Positions 1 through 8,672 of a DNA stretch of 64,000 nt are shown in pieces (the first letter of the stretch is position 1; each line of letters starts with the position of its first letter). Position numbers and translations under genes: made by a program. The notes under the pieces are model-generated. The model saw only the letters and a program-made list of their open reading frames with translations. It was not told where the DNA came from and ran no database searches. Origin of the DNA: Micromonospora sp. HM5-17 (lineage in GTDB: Bacteria; Actinomycetota; Actinomycetes; Mycobacteriales; Micromonosporaceae); the NCBI RefSeq assembly GCF_003762835.1, contig NZ_RJWA01000007.1:248001-312000 (forward strand), written 5' to 3'.

Positions 1-1329
1 CCGGAGATCCACGAGCTCGGGGGGCAGTTCTACATCTACTACACCGCGACCGACGCGACGGAGCACGCGAACCACCGGATCTTCGTGCTGCGGTCCACCA
101 CCGGCGCGCCCACCGGTCCGTACGTGGAGGCGGACACGGGGTACCCGCACGGCCAGCTCCGGGAGTCCAGCGACCTCTTCGCGATCGACCTGAACGTCTT
201 CACCGGCCCGGACGGGCGGCTCTACGCCACCTGGTCCGGTTGGCCGACCAGCGCCGGCGGCCGGCAGCACCTCTACATCGCGCCGATGAGCGACCCGCTG
301 CACATCAGCGGGCCCCGGGTGCAGATCTCGGCCCCGGAGCGGCCCTGGGAGACCGTGCGGTACCCGGTCAACGAGGGTCCGGTCGGCTTCGTCCGCAACG
401 GGACGACCTTCATCACGTACTCGGCGAGCGCCTGCTGGAGCGACAGCTACGCGGTCGGCCTGCTCACGAACACCTCCGGCAACCTGCTCGACCCCGCCGC
501 CTGGGTCAAGACCGGTCCGCACTTCAAGTTCCACTCCGGGGTGCGCGGCACGGCGTCGTTCGTACCGATCCAGACCCTCGACGGCGCCGAGACATGGTTT
601 CTCGTGCACGCCAACACCAACGCCTGCGACCCGGGGCGGGTGCTGCGGGCACAGCGGCTGTACTGGGACCCGACCGGCACCCCGGTGCTCGGCTACCCGG
701 TGGCCGACGGCGTGCCGCTGCCACCGCCCTCCGGCGAGCTGGGCTCGACGGGTACGCCCAACCCGTACGAGCGGGGCTGGGGAGACGCCTTCGGCGACGC
801 CGCGATCGGCGACACCGTACACGGCCGGCGTACCGGCGCCTGGACCGTGCTGAGTCCCACCGAGGCGCGGCTCACCTCGTTCGGCGGTACCACCTGGACC
901 CAGCTGTTCCGGGCCGCCAACCCCAACTACGAGACGTACACCGCCGCGGTCGACGTGCAGTGGGTGGCGACCGGCACCACGTCGGCGTACCCCAAGTACG
1001 GGATGTACGCCTCGTATGCGGACCGGAACAACTACGTGGCGGTCTTCATCGACATCAAGTACCGGGTGCTCGCCACCTTCGCCGTGGTCCAGGGAGTCCC
1101 GGCCGGGTGGCAGAACGCCCCGCTTCCCGCCGGTTTCGTGGCGACCAGCTACCACCGGCTCACCGTCCGCAAGACCGGGGCGACCTACCGGTTCCTGCTC
1201 GACGGTAAGCAGCTGCAGCAGCGGACCTTCTCCGGAGAGTTCCCGGTGCTGCTCAACGGCCAGGTGGGGCTGGTAACCGAGGACACCAAGGCGAACTACC
1301 GCAACCTGGCGATCACCGACACCTGGTGA
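1..1329 (+). CDS. Secreted GH43-type glycoside hydrolase, 5' end cut by window
   Basis: The frame is open from base 1, so the N-terminus lies outside the window; an internal ATG at 85 is not the start. The visible part has the five-bladed propeller style of GH43 (arabinofuranosidase/xylosidase type): an opening PEIHxLGGxxYxYY blade, a WSGWPT blade, and a VNEGP segment followed by ITYSAS, where the Glu is the expected general acid. From about position 765 a second domain starts at a GWGDAFGD motif and looks like a concanavalin/laminin-G-like jelly roll that could bind glycan. The gene fits the plant-polymer-degrading secretome that follows. Substrate cannot be told from sequence alone. Family assignment is fairly sure; the second domain is inferred. 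Confidence 0.85.
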   Translation, partial: PEIHELGGQFYIYYTATDATEHANHRIFVLRSTTGAPTGPYVEADTGYPHGQLRESSDLFAIDLNVFTGPDGRLYATWSGWPTSAGGRQHLYIAPMSDPLHISGPRVQISAPERPWETVRYPVNEGPVGFVRNGTTFITYSASACWSDSYAVGLLTNTSGNLLDPAAWVKTGPHFKFHSGVRGTASFVPIQTLDGAETWFLVHANTNACDPGRVLRAQRLYWDPTGTPVLGYPVADGVPLPPPSGELGSTGTPNPYERGWGDAFGDAAIGDTVHGRRTGAWTVLSPTEARLTSFGGTTWTQLFRAANPNYETYTAAVDVQWVATGTTSAYPKYGMYASYADRNNYVAVFIDIKYRVLATFAVVQGVPAGWQNAPLPAGFVATSYHRLTVRKTGATYRFLLDGKQLQQRTFSGEFPVLLNGQVGLVTEDTKANYRNLAITDTW

Positions 1330-1524
1330 CCCGGGCCTCGTGCCGTTCCGGTCACCCGGCCGGGTCGCCCGCGTGGACGGGATAACGCCCGCCCGCCGCC
1401 GGCCGTGGTGTGTCGCCGACCGGCGTCGACCGTGGGGCGTGCCAGGACCCGCGGCCGATCCGGACCCCCTCCGCCCGCCCGTAACTGTGCAGTTCCTGTG
1501 CATCTCGCCCGGAACGATGGTCAA

Positions 1525-1572
1525 TATCGGGGAATCTGGATGCGGCAACAGATCTGTCGACAGTCCCCGATA
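1525..1572. promoter_or_regulatory. Nested inverted repeat upstream of first RHS gene
   Basis: Two perfect 9-base arms, TATCGGGGA (1525-1533) and TCCCCGATA (1564-1572), enclose a 30-base interior that contains the palindrome ACAGATCTGT (1548-1557). The element ends 28 bases before the chosen ATG at 1601, so it could be an operator or a leader hairpin in the 271-base gap after the GH43 gene. I see no clear terminator for the GH43 gene in this gap. Function is inferred from position only. Confidence 0.45.
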
Positions 1573-1600
1573 CGGCTGGGATTACGGGACTGGAGGCGAG

Positions 1601-4600
1601 ATGGACCGTGACCGGAGACCGAGGCACCACCGATGGCGGGTATCACGCCAAGGGGCGACCCGGCGCTGGGCCCGCGGTGTCCGACACGCGCTGGTGCCGG
1701 CGCTGAGCCTGGTGTTGGTCGTCACCATGACGGACGCGCCCGTGTCGGCGCGACCGGCCGAGGAGGACCTGTGGAAACCCCGCGCCGAGCGATCCGTGCC
1801 GGTGCGGAGCGTGACCGTGCCCGAGCCCGAACCCGACCCGGCCGAGCAGCTGGCGCTGCGGGCCACCCCGACGGTGACCTGGCCGACTCCGGGCGCCACG
1901 GAGGTGGTGCTGGACACCGGGACGCGGCGGGCCGTGGCCGGCACCGCCGGCTCGCTGCCGATCCGGGTGGCGCCGGTCGAGGGCGCGACCGCGTCCGGGG
2001 AACGAGCCGCCGCCTCGACACCCGGCCGGGTCCGGGTGGAACTCAAGGATCGGTATCTCGACGGGCTGCTGCTCGACGTACGCCGGACCGACGGGGTGGC
2101 CCGCGACGGCCGGGTGTCGCTGGAGGTGGACTACTCCGGCTTCCGGGACGCGTACGGAGCGGACTGGGCGGTGCGGCTCCGGCTGCTGAAGCTGCCGGCC
2201 TGCGCCCTGACCACCCCGGAGCGGACGGAGTGCGTCGGCACCCCGGTGGCGACCCGCAACGACGGCTCCGGACGGCTGAGCGCCGAGGTCACCGTACCCG
2301 GCACCCTGGCCGCCGGGGCGCGACCCACCGACGGCGGACTGTACGCGGTGGTCGCGGCGGCCTCCTCCGGCGCGGGTGACCTCCGGGCGTCGCCGCTGGC
2401 GCCCTCGTCGACCTGGGCGGTCGGCGGGTCCTCCGGCGACTTCACCTGGAGGTACCCGATGGACACCCCGCCCGCGGTCGGGGGTCCGGAACCGGAGCTG
2501 GAGCTGGCGTACTCCAGCGGCACGGTCGACGGGCGTACCTCGGCCACCAACAACCAGCCCTCGTGGGTCGGTGAGGGCTTCGACTTCAACCCGGGCGGCT
2601 ACATCGAGCGCCGCTACACCAGCTGCGGCACCGACACGTCGGGCGGCAACAACAGCGGACGCAAGACCGGCGACCTCTGCTGGGCCACCGACAACGCCGT
2701 CTTCTCACTCAACGGCAAGGGCGGTGAGCTGATCCGCGACGACGCCACCGGGAGGTGGCGTCCCCGGGTCGACGACGGTTCCCGGGTGGAGCGGATGACC
2801 GGCGCGTCGAACGGCGACAACGACGGCGAGTACTGGCGGATCACCACCCGGGACGGCACCCAGTTCTACTTCGGGCTGCACGACGTCCCCGGCGGCGAGG
2901 TGTCGAACTCCACCTGGACCGTGCCGGTGTACGGCAACCACGCCGGCGAGCCGTGCCGCAAGTCGACCTTTGACACGTCGTACTGCGACCAGGCCTGGCG
3001 GTGGAATCTCGACTACGTGGTCGACGTGCACGGCAACGCGATGACCCTCTACTACCAGCGCGAGACGAACCGGTACGGCCGCAACCTGTCGGCGTCGAAG
3101 GTCTCCACGTACCACCGGGGCGGCTGGCTGGACCGGATCGACTACGGGCAGCGGGTCGACGACGGCACCGTGGTCACGCCCCCCGTCGCCCGGGTTGACC
3201 TGGTCGTGGCCGACCGGTGCATTCCGGGCACGACCTGCACCCCGTCCAAGCCCGCCGACTGGCCGGACGTGCCGTGGGACCAGTCCTGCACCAGCAGCAC
3301 GAGCTGCCCCAACAAGCACACCCCGACGTTCTGGACGCAGAAGCGGCTGGCGAAGGTGGTCACCCAGGTGCGCGTCGGCTCGACGTTCCAGAACGTCGAG
3401 TCGTGGGAGCTGACGCACGAGTTTCCCAGCCCGGGCGACGGCACCCGGGCCGGTCTCTGGCTCGACAGCCTCCGGCACGTCGGCCACGTCGGCGGCACGG
3501 CCAGCGACCCCGAGGTCCGGTTCACGGGCAAGCGGCTCAACAACCGGGTGGACGGAATCGACGGGGGCATCCCGCCGATGAACTGGTTCCGCCTGGTCAA
3601 GGTCGAGCTCGACTCCGGTGGCGAGGTGGCGGTCGACTACTCGCCGGCCGAGTGCGTGGCGCCGGACCGGCTGCCGACGCCGGACAGCAACGGTATGCGC
3701 TGCCACCCGTTGCGCTGGACCCCGGAGGGACAGCTCACCGAGCGCCAGGACTGGTTCCACAAGTATGTGGTCACCAAGATCACCGAGACCGACCGGATCA
3801 CCGGGCTGGAGCCCGAGGTGACCACGGTGGAGTACCTCACCGATCCCGCCTGGCGGCACGACGAGGAGGACGGCCTGGTCCCGGCCGAGCGTAAGACCTG
3901 GTCGCAGTGGCGCGGTTACGGCAAGGTCAGGACGATCAAGGGCACGGCCAACGAGGTGAAGACGGTCACCGAGTCGGTCTATTTCCGCGGCATGGACGGC
4001 GACCGGACCGCCTCCGGCGGGACCAAGAAGGTGATGGTCTACGACTCCACGGGCACCCCGCTGCCCGACTCCGACCCGCTGGCCGGGACCGAACGGGAAC
4101 ACATCACCTACGACGCCACCGGGGAGATCCTGGAACGGTCGATCACCGACCCGTGGATCTCCGACCCGACCGCGACCCGGACCCGGAGCTGGGGCACCAC
4201 CAAGGCGTACCAGGTCGAGGAGGCCAGGGTCCGGCAGGCGGAGGCGAGGACCGGCGGCGGCTGGCAGGAGTCCGGCTCGGACAACGTCTACGACGTGGCC
4301 GGACGGCTGCTCCACTCGACGGACTTCAACGACCTGGCTGACCCGAACGACGACGTCTGCACCCGGTACACCTACGTCAGCAACGAAGACGCGTGGCTGA
4401 TGGACCTGCCGGCCCGGGTGGAGACCCTCGGGGTGAGCTGCGACAAGACCCCGTCGTACCCGGAGGACCTGCTCGGCGACGAGCGGTTCTACTACGACGG
4501 CGCCAGCACGCTCGACGCCACGCCGGTGCACGGTGACATCACCCGCAAGGACGAGCTCTCCGGATGGGCGAACGGCGCCCCCACCTTCATCACCACCTCC

Positions 4601-7600
4601 CGGGCCCGCTACGACGTCCACGGCCGGCAGGTCGAGCACATCGACGTGCAGGGCGGGCGGAGCACCACCAGCTACACCCCGGCCACCGGCGGGCCGGTGA
4701 CCGCGGTCTCCACCACCAACCAGCTCGGCCACGTCACCACGACCACGTTGGAGCCGGCCTGGGGCGAGGAGCTGCGGGTCACCGACCCGAACGGGCGGAG
4801 CACGGTGACCCGGTACGACCCGTTGGGTCGGCTGACCAAGGTCTGGCAACCGGGCCGGGACCCGGCGACCGACTCACCGAGCGCCGAGTTCAGCTATCTG
4901 ACCCGGACCACCGGCGCCAACGCGGTCACGATCCGGACGTTGCAGCCCGACGGCAGCTACGAGACCGAGTACGAGCTGTACGACGGGTTCATGCGGCCCC
5001 GGCAGAAGCAGGAGCCGGCGCCGGGAGGCGGGCGGATCGTCACCGACACCATCTACGACTCGCGCGGGCTGGAGATCAAGGAGAACGGTCCGTACCTGAA
5101 CGACGCACCGCCCGGCCCGGAGGTGGTCATCCCGGACGAGGCGCTGCTGCCCGCCCAGACCGTCACCATCTACGACCACGCGGAGCGGCCGGTGGCGGAG
5201 ATCTTCAAGGTCGGCGGGGTGGAGCGGTGGCGTACCACGCACACCTACGGGCACAACCGGCACGACATCGACCCGCCGGACGGGGAGACCCCGACCACGC
5301 GGCTGATGGACAACGAGGGCCGGCTGGTCGAGCTGCGCCAGTACCACGGCGACTCGCCGACCGGGCCGTACGACGTGACCCGGTACACGTACACCAAGCG
5401 CGGCCAGATGGAGACCGTCACCGACCCGGCGGGCAACGTCTGGCGGTACGCCTACGACCTGCGCGGCCGGATGGTGCGTGCGGAGGACCCGGACCGGGGC
5501 GTCACCGAGTTCACCTACAACGACGCCGACGAGAAGGTCACCGCGCGGGACGCCCGGGGCGTGACGCTGGCCTACGCGTACGACGCGCTCGGCCGGCTGA
5601 CCGCCATTCACGAGGGCTCGCTCGCCGGGCCGAAGCGGGCCGAGTGGACCTACGACGTGCTGCCGGACGGCACGCCGGCCCGGGGCCAGCAGGTCGCCTC
5701 GACCCGGTACGTCGACGGCAACGCCTACGTCACCGCGGTCGCCGGGTACGACGCCGCCGGGCGGCCGACCGGCACCACGTACACGATTCCGGCCAGCGAG
5801 GGCGCCCTGGCCGGCACCTACCGGTTCAGCACCACGTACCACGCCGACGGCGAGGTGGCGACGCTGGGCCTGCCGGCCGCCGGCGGCCTGCCGGCCGAGC
5901 AGCTCCGGTTCGGGTACGACGCCCTGGGGCTGCCGTCCACCCTGACCGGTCACACCCCGTACGTGACCAGGACGGGCTACACCTCGTACGGGGAGCTGGC
6001 CCAGCTCCGGCTGTCCGCGGGCGGGAAGTGGGTGACGTCGAGCTACGAGTACGAGCGCGGCACGCACCGGCTGAGCCGGGCGGTCGTCGAGCGGGAGACC
6101 GCACCGGTCCAGCTGGCCGACCTCAACTACACCTACGACGCGGCCGGCAACGTCACCCGGATCGCCGACCGGGCGGGCCCGGACGCCGGAGGCGGGCCGG
6201 AGACGCAGTGTTTCCGGCAGGACTACCTGCGTCGGCTCACGGAGGCGTGGACGCCCGCCTCGGGCGACTGCGCCGCGGCGCCGTCGGCCGCGGGGCTGGG
6301 CGGGCCGGCGCCGTACTGGCACGCCTGGACCTTCGACAAGACCGGCAACCGGCTCTCCGAGACCCGGACCGAGGCGAATGGCGCCACCACCACCAGCACC
6401 TACCGCTATCCGACCCCGGGGTCGGCGCAGCCGCACGCGGTGCAGGGCAGCACCACCACCGGGCCGGGCGGCACCCGCACCGACAGCTACGAGTACGACG
6501 CCACCGGCAACACCGTCACCCGGAGCAAGGGCGACAGCACGCTGCGGCTGATCTGGGACGCCGAGGGTCGGCTCGCCGGCACCACCGGTGCGGAGACCAC
6601 GAGCTACGTCTACGACGCCGACGGGGAGCGGCTGATCCGGCGGGACTCCACCGGTACCACCCTCTACCTCGGTGACACCGAACTCCACCTGAGCACCGGT
6701 GGCGTGGTCACCGGCACCCGGTACTACCAGTTCGCCGGGCGGACGATCGCGGTGCGCACCTCGGCCGACAACAAGCTGCACTGGCTGGCCCTGGACCACC
6801 ACGGCACGCCGGAGATCGCGATCGACGCGACCACGCAGCAGGTGCACCGGCGCCGACACACCCCGTACGGCGAGCTGCGCGGGCCGGCGCCGGACTACTG
6901 GCCCGGGCAGCGGTCCTTCGTCGGCGGCACCAGCGACCGGACCGGCCTGATCCACATCGGTGCCCGGGAGTACGACCCCACCCTGGGTCGGTTCATCTCG
7001 GTCGACCCGGTGATCGACTTCACCGATCCCCAGCAGACCAACGGCTACGCGTACGCCAACAACAGCCCGGTGACGTACGCCGACCCGGACGGCCAGTGGG
7101 GCTTCATCACCCGGGTCTTCTCCAAGACCGTGGTGCGGACGGTGGTGCACAAGGTCGTGCACCACGTGACGCACCACATCCCGGTGCCGGTGACCATCGT
7201 CAAGGACAAGATCAAGAAGACGGTCACCAAGCTGAAGAAGATCAGGAAGAAGGTCGTCCGCAAGGTCAAGAAGATCCAGAAGCAGATCGTCAAGATCAAG
7301 AAGAAGATCAGGACCGCGGCCAAACGCCTCGTCAAGAGGGTGGCCAAGAAGGTCACCAAGAAGTGGAACGAGGCCAAGGCGGCGGCCAAACGGGCGCGGG
7401 ACCGGGCGGTCAAGGCGTTGCGGCAGGCCAGACAGGCGGCCGCACGGGCAGCCAAGGCCGTGGCGGACGCGTCACTGGTGGCCGCACGCTGGACCCTGAA
7501 GAACGTCCAGCCCGACGGGGCGATCTGGAAAGCGGCCAAACTCGGGCTCAGCGCCGCCGCGATGGTCGGCTGCGCCATCTGCGGCGCGGCAGCGGCCGGG

Positions 7601-7915
7601 ATGACGCTGGTCGACATGACCCTCGCCGCCAAGGACGGCAACTACGGCGAGGCGGCATTCGAGGGCTTCGGGTTGGTCACCTTCGGGTTGGGCCGGGTCG
7701 CCAAGACCGGCATGGATGCGGCCCGGATCAACCAGAGCGCGGCGCGCGCACTGGCGCCGAACGTACCGGACCGGGCGGCCCGGATCGCCGCGGCCGACCG
7801 GGCGGTGGCTCGGGGCGAGGCCGCGGAGGCGAGCATCAACGGTACCGACGCCGGACTGTTCCTGAAGGACGCCGCCAAGGGCGCCTGGGAACTCGGTAAC
7901 TGGATCAAGGGCTAG
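1601..7915 (+). CDS. Secreted RHS/YD-repeat protein 1, lysine-rich C-terminal tip
   Basis: Encodes about 2,104 aa. I chose ATG 1601 because GGAGG lies 5 bases upstream and an Arg-rich signal peptide follows; the open frame extends upstream to 1340 without a signal. After a linker and a beta-rich domain shared with the other two RHS proteins (PTVTWP, DYSGF), an SpvB/TcB-like section (YSSGTVDGRTS, QPSWVGEGFDF) leads into a long series of YD repeats (YDxxGR, YTYD) and the RHS core (GAREYDPTLGRF, then DPDG at 1828-1831). The 273-residue tip has a KTVVRTVVHK stretch, a Lys/Arg-rich coil, then an Ala/Gly-rich hydrophobic helix. No HExxH is present. RHS proteins cage a C-terminal toxin or effector; the tip activity here is unknown. 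No co-directional immunity gene follows; the next gene is convergent. Confidence 0.9.
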   Translation: MDRDRRPRHHRWRVSRQGATRRWARGVRHALVPALSLVLVVTMTDAPVSARPAEEDLWKPRAERSVPVRSVTVPEPEPDPAEQLALRATPTVTWPTPGATEVVLDTGTRRAVAGTAGSLPIRVAPVEGATASGERAAASTPGRVRVELKDRYLDGLLLDVRRTDGVARDGRVSLEVDYSGFRDAYGADWAVRLRLLKLPACALTTPERTECVGTPVATRNDGSGRLSAEVTVPGTLAAGARPTDGGLYAVVAAASSGAGDLRASPLAPSSTWAVGGSSGDFTWRYPMDTPPAVGGPEPELELAYSSGTVDGRTSATNNQPSWVGEGFDFNPGGYIERRYTSCGTDTSGGNNSGRKTGDLCWATDNAVFSLNGKGGELIRDDATGRWRPRVDDGSRVERMTGASNGDNDGEYWRITTRDGTQFYFGLHDVPGGEVSNSTWTVPVYGNHAGEPCRKSTFDTSYCDQAWRWNLDYVVDVHGNAMTLYYQRETNRYGRNLSASKVSTYHRGGWLDRIDYGQRVDDGTVVTPPVARVDLVVADRCIPGTTCTPSKPADWPDVPWDQSCTSSTSCPNKHTPTFWTQKRLAKVVTQVRVGSTFQNVESWELTHEFPSPGDGTRAGLWLDSLRHVGHVGGTASDPEVRFTGKRLNNRVDGIDGGIPPMNWFRLVKVELDSGGEVAVDYSPAECVAPDRLPTPDSNGMRCHPLRWTPEGQLTERQDWFHKYVVTKITETDRITGLEPEVTTVEYLTDPAWRHDEEDGLVPAERKTWSQWRGYGKVRTIKGTANEVKTVTESVYFRGMDGDRTASGGTKKVMVYDSTGTPLPDSDPLAGTEREHITYDATGEILERSITDPWISDPTATRTRSWGTTKAYQVEEARVRQAEARTGGGWQESGSDNVYDVAGRLLHSTDFNDLADPNDDVCTRYTYVSNEDAWLMDLPARVETLGVSCDKTPSYPEDLLGDERFYYDGASTLDATPVHGDITRKDELSGWANGAPTFITTSRARYDVHGRQVEHIDVQGGRSTTSYTPATGGPVTAVSTTNQLGHVTTTTLEPAWGEELRVTDPNGRSTVTRYDPLGRLTKVWQPGRDPATDSPSAEFSYLTRTTGANAVTIRTLQPDGSYETEYELYDGFMRPRQKQEPAPGGGRIVTDTIYDSRGLEIKENGPYLNDAPPGPEVVIPDEALLPAQTVTIYDHAERPVAEIFKVGGVERWRTTHTYGHNRHDIDPPDGETPTTRLMDNEGRLVELRQYHGDSPTGPYDVTRYTYTKRGQMETVTDPAGNVWRYAYDLRGRMVRAEDPDRGVTEFTYNDADEKVTARDARGVTLAYAYDALGRLTAIHEGSLAGPKRAEWTYDVLPDGTPARGQQVASTRYVDGNAYVTAVAGYDAAGRPTGTTYTIPASEGALAGTYRFSTTYHADGEVATLGLPAAGGLPAEQLRFGYDALGLPSTLTGHTPYVTRTGYTSYGELAQLRLSAGGKWVTSSYEYERGTHRLSRAVVERETAPVQLADLNYTYDAAGNVTRIADRAGPDAGGGPETQCFRQDYLRRLTEAWTPASGDCAAAPSAAGLGGPAPYWHAWTFDKTGNRLSETRTEANGATTTSTYRYPTPGSAQPHAVQGSTTTGPGGTRTDSYEYDATGNTVTRSKGDSTLRLIWDAEGRLAGTTGAETTSYVYDADGERLIRRDSTGTTLYLGDTELHLSTGGVVTGTRYYQFAGRTIAVRTSADNKLHWLALDHHGTPEIAIDATTQQVHRRRHTPYGELRGPAPDYWPGQRSFVGGTSDRTGLIHIGAREYDPTLGRFISVDPVIDFTDPQQTNGYAYANNSPVTYADPDGQWGFITRVFSKTVVRTVVHKVVHHVTHHIPVPVTIVKDKIKKTVTKLKKIRKKVVRKVKKIQKQIVKIKKKIRTAAKRLVKRVAKKVTKKWNEAKAAAKRARDRAVKALRQARQAAARAAKAVADASLVAARWTLKNVQPDGAIWKAAKLGLSAAAMVGCAICGAAAAGMTLVDMTLAAKDGNYGEAAFEGFGLVTFGLGRVAKTGMDAARINQSAARALAPNVPDRAARIAAADRAVARGEAAEASINGTDAGLFLKDAAKGAWELGNWIKG

Positions 7916-7946
7916 CGCCGCGGCGCCGACACGGGGGAGCAACGGA

Positions 7947-7980
7947 ATCGGGCCGGGAACCGTCAGGTTCCCGGCCCGAT
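7947..7980. terminator. Bidirectional hairpin terminator
   Basis: A perfect 15-base-pair stem (7947-7961 with 7966-7980) closes a 4-base GTCA loop. It lies between the convergent RHS protein 1 gene and the small secreted-protein gene, so it can end transcripts from both sides. There is no U-tract, as is common in high-GC actinomycetes. Confidence 0.85.
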
Positions 7981-8047
7981 GGCGCGTCCCGGGCCGGCGT
8001 GCCCTCTCCACCTCGCCGGGTGCCGACCCTCCCCGTGCGGCCCGCAC

Positions 8048-8073
8048 GGTCGGACGCGTCGCGTGAGCGCCGC
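8048..8073 (+). repeat. Intergenic 26-base repeat, copy A
   Basis: GGTCGGACGCGTCGCGTGAG plus six more bases recurs at 18936-18961 with two mismatches, and looser similarity continues about 15-20 bases further. Both copies are non-coding and lie beside secreted-protein genes. It may be a degenerate mobile or regulatory repeat; I have no family to assign. Confidence 0.4.
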
Positions 8074-8091
8074 CCGGTTCCGGGCGACAGG

Positions 8092-8667
8092 TCAGTCGGC
8101 CGGCGGGCAGGCGCCCTGCCGCTCCAGCGCCTCCTGGAGCTGACGGGCCGACCGGGGACCCTGCACCGTGTCGAAGGTCAGCTCCGCCAGCGGCGTACCG
8201 GCCGGATACCGAGGCAGGTCGGCCGGTCGCTCCCGCGCCTCGCCGGGGCTCCAGCCGCGCGCGGTGTCCGCGTGCACCGACAGCCGGCGCGGGAAGTCGG
8301 CCGGTGCCGGCCGGGTCACCGTCTGGAACTGGCTGTCGTCGCCGAGGACGAACAACCCCTGCCGGACGGCGTCGGTGGTCGGCCCCTCGGCCTCCCACAG
8401 CGGCACGAAGTCGCCGCCACGTTCCGGATCCGGCGCCGCGTAGACCCGCACGCCCCGCACCTCGTCACCCGGGCAGAGCGGCGTGTAGACCGCCGTCCGA
8501 CCGTCGATCTCGACGTACCCGAACACGTCCTCGACCTGGCCGCCGCCGCAGTGCGCGGCCGTCTGGCTGAGGCAGCACAGCCACAGCAGGACGACGGCGG
8601 CCCGCCGCCGGCCGCGGCCCGGCACCGTCCGGCGACGGTGCCGGGTCCGCGGAATCCGGGTGTCCAT
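8092..8667 (-). CDS. Small secreted protein next to RHS protein 2, candidate immunity/inhibitor
   Basis: Encodes 191 aa starting MDTRIPRTRH, with an Arg-rich region and a hydrophobic segment ending near LSQTAAHC, so probably exported by Sec, with weak lipoprotein potential. I recognise no domain. Its start lies 5 bases after the stop codon of RHS protein 2, so translational coupling is likely and no promoter fits between them. In polymorphic-toxin loci the gene immediately after the toxin is usually the immunity gene; here the product is exported, so any protection would act outside the cytoplasm, matching a secreted protease tip. This role is inferred only from position. The upstream in-frame extension to 8952 overlaps the RHS gene and is not used. 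Confidence 0.7.
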   Translation of the reverse strand: MDTRIPRTRHRRRTVPGRGRRRAAVVLLWLCCLSQTAAHCGGGQVEDVFGYVEIDGRTAVYTPLCPGDEVRGVRVYAAPDPERGGDFVPLWEAEGPTTDAVRQGLFVLGDDSQFQTVTRPAPADFPRRLSVHADTARGWSPGEARERPADLPRYPAGTPLAELTFDTVQGPRSARQLQEALERQGACPPAD

Positions 8668-8672
8668 CGTTA

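Noticed and set aside
2705-7177. Two long antisense open frames over RHS protein 1
   Set aside because: No recognisable motifs and fully covered by a well-supported gene.
7090-7200. His-rich VHHVTHH stretch in RHS protein 1 as a metal-binding catalytic site
   Set aside because: It lies in a coil-like linker and lacks an HExxH or other known arrangement.
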